The notes beneath the pieces were generated by a model, which saw only the letters and a list, made by a program, of their open reading frames with translations, had not been told where the DNA came from and did not search any database. Shown here piece after piece: positions 10,109 to 19,802 of a stretch of DNA of 39,383 bases. The stretch lies in the NCBI GenBank assembly GCA_011109175.1, contig RDEW01000149.1:1-39383 (forward strand). The letters run 5' to 3'. Source of the stretch: Dicyema japonicum. Its lineage: Eukaryota; Dicyemida; Rhombozoa; Dicyemidae. How positions within the stretch are numbered: the stretch's first letter is position 1; each line of letters opens with the position of its first letter. Both the position numbers and the translations under genes were made by a program.

Positions 10109-11335
10109 TGTCGATCGTTCGGATGATTGGAAAGAAAGGAAAATCTAGATCTAATCCAGAAAATTATAGACCAATTAGTCTTATTTGTTCAACTTCAAAA
10201 ATTATGGAAAAAATTGTCTTCAATAGATTATCAAAAATAGTTGAGGAAAACAATTTTCAGTGGGGGTTCCGTAAAAATAGAGGAACTGAAGACTGCATCC
10301 GGGAACTTAGGAAGTCAATTCAATAAGTAAGAAAGAATACCTTACTGCAACGTGTTTGGACATATCCAAGGCTTTTGACAGTGTCTGGCATGAAGGACTT
10401 CTCGAGACATTGTCAAAGGCGAACATTGGAAAGTCGGCGCTCATGTGGATTAGAGACTTCCTTATGTGAAGAGAGTCTTATATTCGTTTGGGAAATATGC
10501 TCTCTAAAAAGATAAAACTAAGTAGAGGTGTTCCACAAGGTTCAATTTTGAGTCCCCTCCTCTTCAACTGTATAATGAGCGAGGTGCCAAAACCGGAACA
10601 CATCAATACCAAAATGATAATTTACGCAGACGACATTCTAATTTTGGACACTAGTATAATAAATCAATATCATGGAAAAGAACATTAGCTCATATGTTGA
10701 AAATCGAAGATTGGTGTCGGAATAATGGATTGACATTATCAAGAGAAAAAAGTTCTGTAACCTGGATAGCGAGAAATAGGAAGAATCAATATGTTGATAC
10801 AGGGAATGTTAAATTCTCGAAAAACCTGATATACCTTGGAGTATGCATTAACAAAAAAGGATCGTTTAAAGAGCACATCAAAATACGAAGAGAGAAAGCT
10901 ACGGGAATGCTCAAGTCCCTACTCCGCCTTTCATTTGTCTCCAGATACTTTTATGTTTGTCTACAAAACGTGTATTGAACCTTTCCTAATATATGGATAT
11001 CAAGGTTGGTTTAAAACAGAGGAGGAATCAGTCCTACTAACTAAATTAGAAAAGACAAGAAGGTATGCAATTAAACTCGCACATGGATTGAAATTAGCAT
11101 CTGTAATTGATGACGAATACGAAAGAAAAACGAGAAGAATCGGTGATTTATTATATTGATTGTGGAAACTCGCATTGTAATTGGGGCTTTTTACGGAGAA
11201 GAGACATACGGTGTCTCATGAGAGTGCCCCGATATAGACGACCCCAAATCTTGGCTTTCCTCTTTAGTTAATGGCTCTTTCCTTGTTTAGTAGTTAAGGT
11301 TTTGCGAATAAATTATGTTATGTTACTTGTTTGTT
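10109..11335 (+). mobile_element. 5'-truncated Jockey/CR1-type LINE inside the TIR unit
   Basis: Plus-strand frames give RT motifs in order. KSRSNPENYRPISLICSTSKIMEKIVFNRL and FQWGFRKNRGTEDCI are at 10136-10326. A frameshifted DISKAFD segment near 10360-10380 follows, then LSRGVPQGSILSPLLFN and IIYADDILIL at 10510-10650, and LIYLGVCINKKGSF and IEPFLIYGYQGW at 10826-11010. At least three frameshifts or stops are present. The copy lacks the endonuclease and starts within the RT, typical of truncated insertions. The TTGTTTGT(T)CG-like strings at about 10103-10112 and 11327-11337 may be its target-site duplication. The closest relative in the window is at 25.4-27.5 kb. Confidence 0.75.
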
Positions 11336-11366
11336 CGAATGGGGTCAATAGCCCTGGGTTTTCCAA

Positions 11367-11700
11367 ACTCCTGATATTTTCCAAGTTGGACCAATACCCA
11401 CACCAATTGATCCCTACATTCGAATTGGATCTACACGGGACTTTGTTAATTACATCATTGGTCTCTGCAGGACGGTTTGGGACCACCGTGAAATAACATA
11501 CTGAGGATAGGACCTACAAAGGAGAACTAACTGGAGATGGCCGTACTGGCTTTGTACTACAACGTTCTGGAAATAAATTAGTAATTGGATGGATATCAAG
11601 GATAAATGGTACCCGGATGAAAAACTCCAGGCAAACCGGCGGACTGGTAGTTACCTATTCCATAACTTGTTTCAATTCATTTCAATTTTTTTCTTGTTTG
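11367..11700. repeat. Direct repeat, copy 2
   Basis: Partner of 9817-10108, roughly 85-90 percent identical by eye, with small indels. Beyond its end the sequence continues to the right terminal inverted repeat, suggesting it is the undisturbed copy. Confidence 0.75.
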
Positions 11701-12150
11701 TTGTTCTTGGGTCCTATTAAATTGGTCGCCATAATTGTTTAGTTCATGAGTTATTCTAAGTCCATAAGTGTGACCACCTAGGCTCGTGACATAATATCAG
11801 GCAGATACATCACAAAATGTAATATGATTAATATGGTAGGATAATCCGTCTCCTTTTTAAATAAACAACAATTTTTCAATATAAATTTTATTAGACCACA
11901 ATACCCTATTAAATGTTTGGAGTTTGAACATTTAGCTATATTTTCTACGATTTTTAATAAGGGGAATTGATATAAAATCGCAATCAGGTGGAAATATGCA
12001 ATTATTAATTATTAAAGCACTTTCACGAAAGCCATAATGATTATAGCCCCGCATGTGCAACACTCAAAGAAACAATATTTATAGTTAGTCTTTTCCATTT
12101 TCCTCTGTCGAATGCGAGTGATCTCAATTCGTCCAGGTCGTCTCCCGTCT

Positions 12151-13029
12151 TTAATTTTTTCTCACACGATTTAAGTCTTTGTTTAGGGCTGTCGGAAGTG
12201 TCGATCTAGGTCGTCCGCGGAAGGGTTTTTCGCATCTGTCAAAGTAATCTTCCATCGCTTTGTTAGCGGGTGCGTCCGGGTTCATTCTTAGTACATGCCC
12301 AAATAGCCTCCACCGGGCATCTATCACATCCTTGCTGATGTAAGAACACATACACTTGTTGTAGATACCAGTGGTTGATATTCTACGTGGCCACTCCATT
12401 CCGAGTAAGCTTCTTAGTTGCCTTCTATGGAACGAATCCAGTTTCAATAGTTCGTTGAAGGAACTTCCCCATGTCCCAGCGTTATACAGTAGGATCGGTT
12501 TCACAAACGCGTTGTAAAGCCTGCATCTGATGTCAATTCCAAGTCCTTTGGCCCTTAGCCATCCTTTCTTCAGTTTAGCCATTGCCGCATTTGCCAGTGT
12601 TTTCCTCCTCAGTACATCTTCAGCGTCTCCTAGTAGAGAGCCGAGCTTATTAGTACGTCTCCATCTTTCTTGAGTAATATCGTCTTCTCTTTTGATTTCC
12701 GTAATTTCAGTTTTGTTAACATTTACGCTGAGAAACCATTTCTCAAGCTCCGCAGGTGCATTTTCTAGCAGGTGTTGGAGTGCGGTCACATCCCGTGATA
12801 CAAAATCCACATCATCCGCATAAGATGTCTCTTCTATGTCTCCTATATAGCATTTACGGAGGTCGCGGAGTGCAGATTCAAGGTATATGGTGAATAGTAA
12901 AGGGGAGAGGGAATCACCCTGGGGTTTCCCAATCGTTGTTTTGAAACTGCGGGAAGTTGCTCCTTCTGTCCTCACAGATAGTCTTGTGTTCGCAACGATT
13001 CGATTCATCCAATATTTGCTCAAGCACAT
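12151..13029 (-). pseudogene. LINE reverse transcriptase, palm and thumb
   Basis: The frame contains GKPQGDSLSPLLFTIYLES (palm block 4), ETSYADDVDFVS (catalytic YADD), FLSVNVNKTEI, RLYNAFVKPILLYNAGTWG, LDSFHRRQLRSLLGMEWPRR, ARWRLFGHVLRMNPDAPA and GRPRSTLPTALNKDL. It ends prematurely; the next frame continues LKTGDDLDELRSLAFDRGKW down to about 12040. The 5445-6084 fragment has the same order of motifs. The active-site residues are intact although the reading frame is interrupted. Confidence 0.75.
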
Positions 13030-13780
13030 TCATCAGTTTCTGTCTGTTTATTGAGTCGAAAGCTCTGGAGAGATCTATTCCCAACACGGTTGTTGCGCTC
13101 TTGAATCTTTGGTGCGTTGCGCAGCGCCATCTGTGGCTCCATACAATGTCTGCCGTAGACCTCCCTTCTCGGAACCCACTTTGAATTGCTGGTAGGTATA
13201 GATTTGCCATACCCTTTATCCGGCTTAGTGCAATGTTTGCCAGCACCTTGCGTATCGAATTCAGAAGTATTATCGGGCGGAGATTTTCTACTGGTCCTTT
13301 TGATTTGTTCGGTTTTTGTATGGATATTAATAATCCATTTCCAAGTCCTAGATCGGTATTAGTTTCAAAGACGGCATTTAGGGTTTTTGCAATTGTGTCG
13401 CTAAGTTTTTTTGGCTCATATTTTAGGAGCTCAGGGCTTATGTTGTCCGGCCCAGCACTCTTGTTGTTCTTCAGTTTATTTATCGCTAATTCCACCTCTT
13501 CCACTGTGATTGGGATTTTTAGCGCCTTTGCTTCTCCTTGGAAAGGGGGAAAGTCATTATTTTCTTTATTCAACAGTGTTTCGAAGTGTCGTGCAATCAA
13601 TTCTGCTTTTTCTTTCGGGTTACCCACGAATTTTCCATCTTTGTCTTTGATGTGAAGGATGTTTTGTCCTTTCTTTGTCCGCAGCAGCCGCAAAGCCGCA
13701 TACATCCTTGAATTGTCTTTTAGACATTCCACATCTTTTAATAGGGATGTAATAATTTCCCGTGAATGTTTTCTGTTCAT
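12914..13780 (-). pseudogene. LINE reverse transcriptase, fingers and first palm motifs
   Basis: This 288-residue frame continues the element after a 1-nt shift from the endonuclease frame. It reads LHIKDKDGKFVGNPKEKAEL, NKLKNNKSAGPDNISPELL, GPVENLRPIILLNSIRKVLA, LPAIQSGFREGRSTADIVW and VLGIDLSRAFDSINR, which carries the first catalytic Asp. The frame is lost again near 13015, before the PQGxxLSP and YADD blocks. Marked as a pseudogene because the polyprotein is split. The shift upstream sits in an eight-T run, so a sequencing error is possible. Confidence 0.75.
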
Positions 13781-13797
13781 CTTTTTGATTTTCCACT

Positions 13798-15018
13798 TTA
13801 GTTCCCTTTGTTGGATATTAAGCTCTTTTTTTTACTCTCGTCTGACGTGTTTGCCGCTTTTAGTCGTAGCTCTCTGCAATGCTTTGCCATATTTGGCACG
13901 TTCGGGTGGTGATCCAATTTTAGGGCGTGATGATTTCGGACTCCAAGGCATATTTTGGCCGACTTGGAGATTGCCTGTTTTGTTTGATCCCACAGAGTTC
14001 GTACTGATGATTCCGGTGCGGTTTTCACCATAAGAGTCTCGATTTGTTCGTGATATTTAGCTCTACAAGTTGGCTCTAACCACAATTTTTCTGTCTGAAA
14101 GTATATATTGGGTCTTTGTCTCGCCTTCTTCGCGTTTTCAATGTATTTTTTCCCAGTCAGGTGCTTTTTTACACAAAGTTTTGCAATGACGATCCTGTGG
14201 TCGCTGTCGGTTGTTGTTCCCTGGTAGGAACGTGCATCATTTATCAGGTGTTTATCAGACTTTCGGCAGATAATGTAGTCGATTTGATTATATATATTCA
14301 CGGTCTCTCCGACAGAGTTTTTTCTTTGTCCGTGCCACGTCGTCTTGTGGCAAGCTGAGTGCGTAAAGGCCGTGTTGCACAGGAAAAGGCTATTCGCCTC
14401 GCAGAAGTTTACCAGAGAGGCTCCAGATGCATTTCTCCTTCCGCGCCCGTGTCTTCCAATAGAGGATTCTTCGGGCCCCATTCGCATTCCGGCCTTTGCA
14501 TTCATATCTCCCGCAACAAAGACAAGAGACGAGGAAGCATTGTTAGAGTATGTGCTTGATAGTTCTGAGTAGAATTCCTCGAGTTCACTGGGGTTCTTGA
14601 TTACTCGTCCACAGTGTGGTGCATAGACATTTATGACGGTTAGTAGACTCTTGGACGGGCATAGTTCATTTAGTTTGACTTGTAGGACACATATTCGGTC
14701 GTTGACTCTCCAAAAGCGATGTAATTTTTTGAGGTAATCCACGTGTAGGGCAAATCCCATGCCGTAGTGCTTGCATTCAGTTGGGAAGAGAATCAGTCGG
14801 TAGTTGTTCCATGTCTCATCGCGTCCATTTTCGATTTTCGTCTCTTGTAGGCAGCCAATAGATATTTTGTATTTCTCGAGATCGTCACAAAGTACTTTCC
14901 TTGTCCAATCTTTCGATATTCCACGTACGTTGAACGTCATTAGCCTGAGTTCTCGATTGTATGATGAGTGTTTTTCAGACATTTTTCTTAACCGTTGTAC
15001 AGAGAAGAAACGAGGCAC
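13798..15018 (-). CDS. LINE apurinic/apyrimidinic-type endonuclease region
   Basis: A 406-residue frame. The endonuclease core runs LRLMTFNVRGISKDW, IGCLQETKIENGRDETW (catalytic Glu), YGMGFALHV, LLTVINVYAPHCGRV, LVFVAGDMNAKAG (GDxNA), LFLCNTAFTH, YNQIDYIICRKSD and TTTDSDHRIVIAKL (the C-terminal SDH). A linker of about 100 residues follows and the frame stops at 13798 just before the RT frame. It would generate the nick for target-primed reverse transcription. The first Met (15016-15018) is a plausible start since little precedes it. All catalytic residues look intact. Confidence 0.8.
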   Translation of the reverse strand: MPRFFSVQRLRKMSEKHSSYNRELRLMTFNVRGISKDWTRKVLCDDLEKYKISIGCLQETKIENGRDETWNNYRLILFPTECKHYGMGFALHVDYLKKLHRFWRVNDRICVLQVKLNELCPSKSLLTVINVYAPHCGRVIKNPSELEEFYSELSSTYSNNASSSLVFVAGDMNAKAGMRMGPEESSIGRHGRGRRNASGASLVNFCEANSLFLCNTAFTHSACHKTTWHGQRKNSVGETVNIYNQIDYIICRKSDKHLINDARSYQGTTTDSDHRIVIAKLCVKKHLTGKKYIENAKKARQRPNIYFQTEKLWLEPTCRAKYHEQIETLMVKTAPESSVRTLWDQTKQAISKSAKICLGVRNHHALKLDHHPNVPNMAKHCRELRLKAANTSDESKKKSLISNKGN

Positions 15019-15040
15019 GTCACCACCTCACCAAAAAAAT

Positions 15041-15117
15041 CTTCCTTCCAACTAGGGGTTGGTGTAAGGAACGAATGCGAGGCGGCCGTGCATGCTCACT
15101 ATTTGTATGTACGAAAT
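15041..15117. repeat. Direct repeat of 16128-16202 (RT fragment)
   Basis: About 75 bases from TCTTCCTTCCAACTAGGGGT to GTATGTACGAA are identical to 16128-16202. Translated on the plus strand both read SSFQLGVGVRNECEAAVHAH, part of an RT palm. The left copy abuts the 5' end of the minus-strand LINE. The right copy is in its natural context within the RT fragment 15585-16202. Confidence 0.85.
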
Positions 15118-15584
15118 ATGCAATATGTTTGAAAAATAAAATATATAATAAATTCCACTATATTCGAGAAACAAATTCATATTCTTTCATTTTAGTCTAA
15201 CAAAATATATTTTAAATACCTAAAAGAGCTTTTGGACCTCAATGATATGGACTCCTTCTTGCTCTTCTTGTCGGATCTAAGGAAAACCAGGAAGATTCCA
15301 ATCAAGATCCCAACACCCGTCCGGATCCCCGCGGTACATGCCTGGCCTCTGTAATTGACGATGCTCTCACGTCCGACGACCAAGAGGTCTATCTAATACT
15401 CTTCAGTTTCGCCCCGCTGACACTTGGAATTCCATTTTTGATTTAAAAGAAGATCAACAAAACACATAGAAAGAACGACACTTGGGAACTCCCTTTCCTT
15501 GAAAATGAAGAACATTCAGGTTTTCATTCTCTCACCAAGACGTAAGTCCTGAAACCATAACACCTTGAAGCCAATCCTGCGTTT

Positions 15585-16202
15585 TCTTTGAGTGGCCCGG
15601 ACATACTTGGAAAGAGTAAATCGTAAATTATTTGAAGGCGACGTCCAAGCGGTGTTGCGCATCGTTGCCAGCGACGATACCGTCATGACCAAGACGCCCG
15701 AAGCGCTCGAACTACTCAGACAAAAACATCAATGTCCCCCGTCAGATTACCGCCCATCCATGCTTCCGGGAAATGTTCCAAGAACGACCGTCACTGAAAG
15801 CGAAGCGCGGTGCGGCATTTCGTCGTTTACGGCGAGTAGCAATGGAGATCTCGATGGCTTGCGGCCATGTCACATCAAGAATCTTACGGCTAGGACTACT
15901 GCAGAAGCTGACTGCAACCCTGTCAAATCAATTACAAAACTGGATATGGGTATTGTGAACGGAGATATTCCTTTTCACAGAAGGGAGTTTTTTTTCAGTG
16001 CCAAATCTACTCGCCTTCAAAAAACCTGAAGACGGGATCCGCTCCATCGCGGTTGGTAACTATTTCAGAAGACTGACAGCAAATATCATATGCAGTATTG
16101 TCTGTCTAAGAATATCTGAAGAATTTTCTTCCTTCCAACTAGGGGTTGGTGTAAGGAACGAATGCGAGGCGGCCGTGCATGCTCACTATTTGTATGTACG
16201 AA
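15585..16202 (+). mobile_element. RT fragment of the 'GIRxIAVG' non-LTR family
   Basis: The plus strand reads ARTYLERVNRKLFEGDVQAV, RIVASDDTV and TPEALELLRQKH, then GDLDGLRPCHIKNLT. In the next frame come KPEDGIRSIAVGNYFRRLTA and FQLGVGVRNECEAAVHAH. This is the N-terminal and early palm part of a widespread animal non-LTR RT family; the later parts of similar copies are at 6.2, 23.0, 34.2 and 37.5 kb. A frameshift near 16020 and the break at 16203 make it non-functional. GC content is higher than in surrounding DNA. Confidence 0.65.
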
Positions 16203-16707
16203 TAATTATTTTCCACCCATATCAGTTGAACTCTATGATTGGGTGAGGAATCCTTTTGCTGAGTACGAAATAACTGGAAACGAGCTATCATTAAAAGAGG
16301 AATAGCATGCGTTTGTTTCAAGTGACAGAACGTTAAAAATGGAATATTTACAGCTTTATATTGATTCGTTTTGGCTGATTGTCAAAAAAGAATATCCTAT
16401 TCTGGCAAACAAAGCTTTAAGAGTTTTGGTCCAGTTTTCAACGACCTATCTCCGTGAAGGTTGATTTTCTGCATTAACAAATACACGCGAACATACTGTA
16501 TGTGGAAGAAGACCTGCGTTTATCCATGTCAAGGAGAAGGCCAAATATTACAAAGCTATGCAAGAGACATCAGACTCAACCATCTTACTGACTAGCACTT
16601 TTTTATATTAGTAAAATACTGATAATTGTTAAAAACTTATAAGGGGTAAGTATAAAATGAAAAATGTCGATGGGGTTCCGTGCTCTCAAAAAGGTTGGGA
16701 ACCACTG
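16203..16707 (+). mobile_element. hAT transposase 3' remnant with terminal inverted repeat
   Basis: The plus strand reads LYDWVRNPFAEYE, an interrupted SSDRTLKMEY, and then FWLIVKKEYPILANKALRVL and FSTTYLREG followed by a stop and FSALTNT. This is the C-terminal dimerisation region of ZBED/Buster-type hAT transposases. About 90 bases further on, AAGGTTGGGAACCACTG (16691-16707) is the inverse of CAGTGGTTCCCAACCTT, a classic hAT terminal repeat. ATTTAGAG after it is a candidate 8-bp target duplication half. The 5' half of the element is missing. Confidence 0.7.
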
Positions 16708-17503
16708 ATTTAGAGTAACATCTTTCAGCTACGTATACAGTAACGAAAAGGTTGTTTATCAACAAAAGAATTACTAGCACATATCGTTCAAAATCACCCA
16801 TCAACCCCATTAGATCCAAGCGAAACAAATTGGGATGGACATTACACATTTGACAACTACCAGATAATATTAGTAAAACATCATAAATCATTCATTAACA
16901 ATTTTATAGACTTTACCAATTTATCTGGATTACTGATTTTAATGACACACATTGACTCAACCACCAATCCAGAATCTTCAAATCTTCCAAATCTAAATGT
17001 CAGATGTTCTGGATCAGTCGATTTGATGGTCTAAATTTCATAATCTCCAGCTTCCAAAAGCTGTTAGAAACGTTATACTTAATGAGCACAGCAGAAATAC
17101 TTTTTAACACGACAGATTAGATCATAGTTTTTATTGATGCATTTTAGAATCAATTGATAACTTTAAAATAACCAACCACCTATTGCGTGTCACCTGTAAT
17201 CCTTATACCTGTAAATTTTTACTCAGAGGAAGTCTAACTAAATCACTGGGCATGAAATCAAATTTTATGATATTTTAACAAATTTGTTAAAACTTTTAGA
17301 AATTATGGAATATGTGCAATTTTTATAGTGACATAAATATAAGTTGTGGATAATCCGAGATATTAAACAAAAAAATAAATTAAAACAAAAGAATACAATT
17401 ATTTAGTTAAATGGCCGGAAAATTATATACAAATTGGTCGGAAAATTGGATTAACAAATAGCTGAAGATTCGTCATAAAAAGGCGAAAATTGTCAAAATT
17501 TCA
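16708..17503. other. AT-rich intergenic DNA, no gene seen
   Basis: No convincing frame or RNA gene was found. The last 100-200 bases precede the ATG of the secreted cysteine-rich gene and would contain its promoter, but I see no motif I can name. Confidence 0.5.
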
Positions 17504-19802
17504 ATGTTTCTGTTACTAATTATAAGACTTATATCGAACTGTAGTTTTTTGTGTAAAAAAAGATGAAAACCTGGAAATCAAGACAGCAAATGTTAAGGAA
17601 AAAACAAATCAAATGCACAGTCTTATGTGTTCAAAAGGTTATACGCTTATCAGCTGTTCATATACTGGAAATCCGTTGGGATTAGATAGAGATGGTAGTA
17701 TTTGTACTGGAGTCGGAAAAGATTTTTCTGTAATCTTGATATGTAAAAAAGATGAAAATCGAATGTGTCCCAATCCTACAGTACAAGACTGAGATGATAT
17801 CCAAGTTAACAACCCAAGACATGGATACTATTACCTGTCCTAGCGGATATTATTTGAAAAGTTGTGGGGCAGTATTAGAGTAANTACAAAGACTGAGATG
17901 ATATCCAAGTTAACAACCCAAGACATGGATACTATTACCTGTCCTAGCGGATATTATTTGAAAAGTTGTGGGGCAGTATTAGAGTAAATAATATATTAAA
18001 CCAAGTTTTAAAAAATTCAAAGTCTCATTTGCTTCACCAAAATGTACTATTAAGCAAATCAAAAAATCCGATTACAATGAGGGAATTTACCAGGCAATTT
18101 GTACGAGTAAGTATTTTGATGAATTATGATAGAAACTGTCTTTAAGAAATTCGTTAATACTTTATTCAAGGATGGTAATGGAATTTATACTTCGTCTTAT
18201 GTTTGTCCAAAAGGATCCATGATATTCTCGTGTAATTGCGAAGATGAAAATATGTGCGAGTCAACAGAAATCTACAAAAACAAATGCATTGTCAAATATA
18301 CTGGCAATTCTAAAAATGTCAAAGTATAAAATGACTAATTCAAGGGGTACACTCTCTGTTCGGAAAATTCTGATGTTAAAAAAGGCCAGAAATGATCAGG
18401 ACATTAACTTTGTCGCCTCATGCTCTATAAAGATTGGGTAGATTGTAATATTGAGAAATAGACCAAATTCGGATGAGACTTACAAACAAATAAAGGACCG
18501 GCTAACATCAGACTGCACTCTCAATCCTCCATGTAAAGACTGCCAAGTCAAACCAATCAAATTTAGTAAATATAACCTTAATTCTAGCTTCCAAATCAAT
18601 GGTGATAATCGCACCTAACAATGCTCCAGCCACGTGTCCCAAAAACCGGATATTAACTAACTGTCAGGCTCTTCATTCACCCAGCCGAGTTGAAAACAAC
18701 AAATGTTACGCAAATAATGTCAAATCAGGAAATAGTCTAACACAAGTGATTCTATGTAGCATTTCAGGCTGTTGCCACGTGTATTAAAAAACCATGCAAT
18801 TCGGATATCATCTATAAACGATTTACTCCTCATAATAATAAAAAATATGGGAGATATGCTGCCCAATGTGACAAAGGTGAAAAGATGTTAAACTGTATGA
18901 TTGAGGATGTAAAGTTTGTTTATGGTTATTATTAAGACATCCTGTATCTATATTTTATAAACAAACTGATATAAACAAATGCACCATTGATGGTAACAGT
19001 TTTGAAGATTATAGAAGTTTGTCAAAAAGATAAACCAAAGTTACAGTTTTTATTACAAATTTTTAGTAACCCCAAAGGGACGGTTTTTAATCTATCAAGT
19101 CAAGTCGTTTATCATTCAAAGGCTGGAATATCGAATAAAGTGGTTGTCACGTGTCCAAAGGATTATTCTTTAACCAAATGTAATCCAGTCTATTCCGGGT
19201 ATAGCTACATCAGTGGTAACAATTGCTATGCCTATGCTTCTAACGATAATGCATACAGCCAGGTCTTTCCCTTTACTTATTTTTAGGTGGAAGGCACATG
19301 TGTCAAAAATAACAATATTACGCCTACTTCCAAGCCCAAAAATGGAGTTGATCAATATTTCTCAAGCATAACAGACGTGAGGGGAAGTAAAGGAGAAGTT
19401 TCAGAAAATTCATGTCCTCCTGGTTTCAAAGTTATAAGCTGTGAATGCTCTGATAATTCCGATTGTTATGGAACAAGATTGGTAGAAGATGGAAGCACAT
19501 GTTTCTCAGAATCAGATAGTAGGGACAATCAGGTTACTAAGTTAGTGGTATTATAGGTCGTTATGAAATGCGGAAAGTTCAAAGACTCAACTCGTAATAT
19601 AAAATATGAGACAGAAACTATGCCTTATCAGAAGGTTGAGAACTCGTTATATAGAGAAAATAAGACTATCATCTCATGCATGTATTCCTCAATGTGTAAA
19701 GATTCCAAACACAAAAACCAAGTCTTTTTAAGGAATAATAGATGTGAATTTAAAAATGAACCCAACTTAATTGGAACTCTCACATATGCTATCCTTAATT
19801 AG
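17504..19802 (+). CDS. Secreted cysteine-rich modular protein, 15 exons, PCSK9-C-terminus-like modules
   Basis: Exons: 17504-17540, 17563-17780, 17910-17983, 18006-18106, 18133-18323, 18345-18374, 18400-18437, 18462-18565, 18588-18745, 18768-18913, 18937-18992, 19015-19039, 19067-19262, 19287-19532, 19557-19802. All 14 introns are GT..AG, 21-27 nt, apart from the assembly duplication at intron 2/exon 3. Splicing gives 1866 nt, exactly 622 codons. The N-terminus MFLLLIIRLISN looks like a signal peptide. Modules repeat as C(P/S)xGYxLxSC ... GxxC ... (Q)xVxxxC, for example CSKGYTLISC, CPSGYYLKSC, CPKGSMIFSCNC, CPKDYSLTKC and CPPGFKVISCEC, ending in AVATC, VEGTC, VVMKC. This spacing resembles the Cys-rich C-terminal repeats of PCSK9; no protease domain is present. 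Ligand unknown. The homology is inference, the gene model strong. Confidence 0.75.
17787..17987. repeat. 97-bp perfect duplication flanking a single N (likely assembly artefact)
   Basis: 17787-17883 and 17891-17987 are identical, separated by an N at 17884 and TACAAA. The repeat spans the end of intron 2, all of exon 3 and the first bases of intron 3. Removing one copy makes the gene close perfectly, which is what unmerged overlapping contig ends produce. Confidence 0.85.

Larger units (their letters stand above)
9395..11791. mobile_element. TIR-bounded unit with TAATA target-site repeats
   Basis: The left end TGTCACGAGCCTAGG is matched by the inverted right end CCTAGGCTCGTGACA (11777-11791). 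The match continues into TGGTTACACT / AGTGTGACCA after a 17-bp tandem insertion in the left arm. TAATA immediately flanks both ends (9390-9394 and 11792-11796), as expected for a 5-bp target-site duplication. No transposase is recognisable inside. The interior is AT-rich DNA, two direct repeats (9817-10108 and 11367-11700) and a LINE fragment. It behaves like a non-autonomous DNA transposon whose superfamily I cannot name. Confidence 0.6.
12010..15050 (-). mobile_element. RTE-like non-LTR retrotransposon, nearly full length
   Basis: The minus strand encodes, in order, an APE endonuclease (13798-15018), RT fingers/palm (12914-13780), RT palm/thumb (12151-13029) and a further C-terminal piece (about 12040-12170). 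These lie in successive frames separated by single-base shifts near 13826-13833 (a run of eight T), 13010-13030 and 12160. After the last stop the 3' end is followed by TTTAATAATTAATAATT at about 12000-12016. Diverged copies of the same family lie at 5445-6090, 21440-21880 and 30770-32095. Clade placement as RTE-like rests on domain order, the absence of ORF1 and the TAA-type tail. Confidence 0.8.

Noticed and set aside
9817-11700. LTR retrotransposon suggested by direct repeats around a reverse transcriptase and TG..CA outer ends.
   Set aside because: The RT motifs are those of a Jockey/CR1-type LINE, there is no gag, protease, integrase or primer-binding site, and the outer ends are long inverted repeats.
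15192-15420. GC-richer minus-strand frame with a hydrophobic segment (GVGILIGIFLVFLRSDKK) that could be a small membrane protein.
   Set aside because: It needs a 31-nt intron to reach an ATG, lies among RT debris and has no recognisable family; not enough support to call a gene.
17504-17600. Apparent frameshift in the A7 run after the signal peptide of the Cys-rich gene.
   Set aside because: A 22-nt GT..AG intron (17541-17562) explains the frame change and is consistent with the other 13 introns of the gene.
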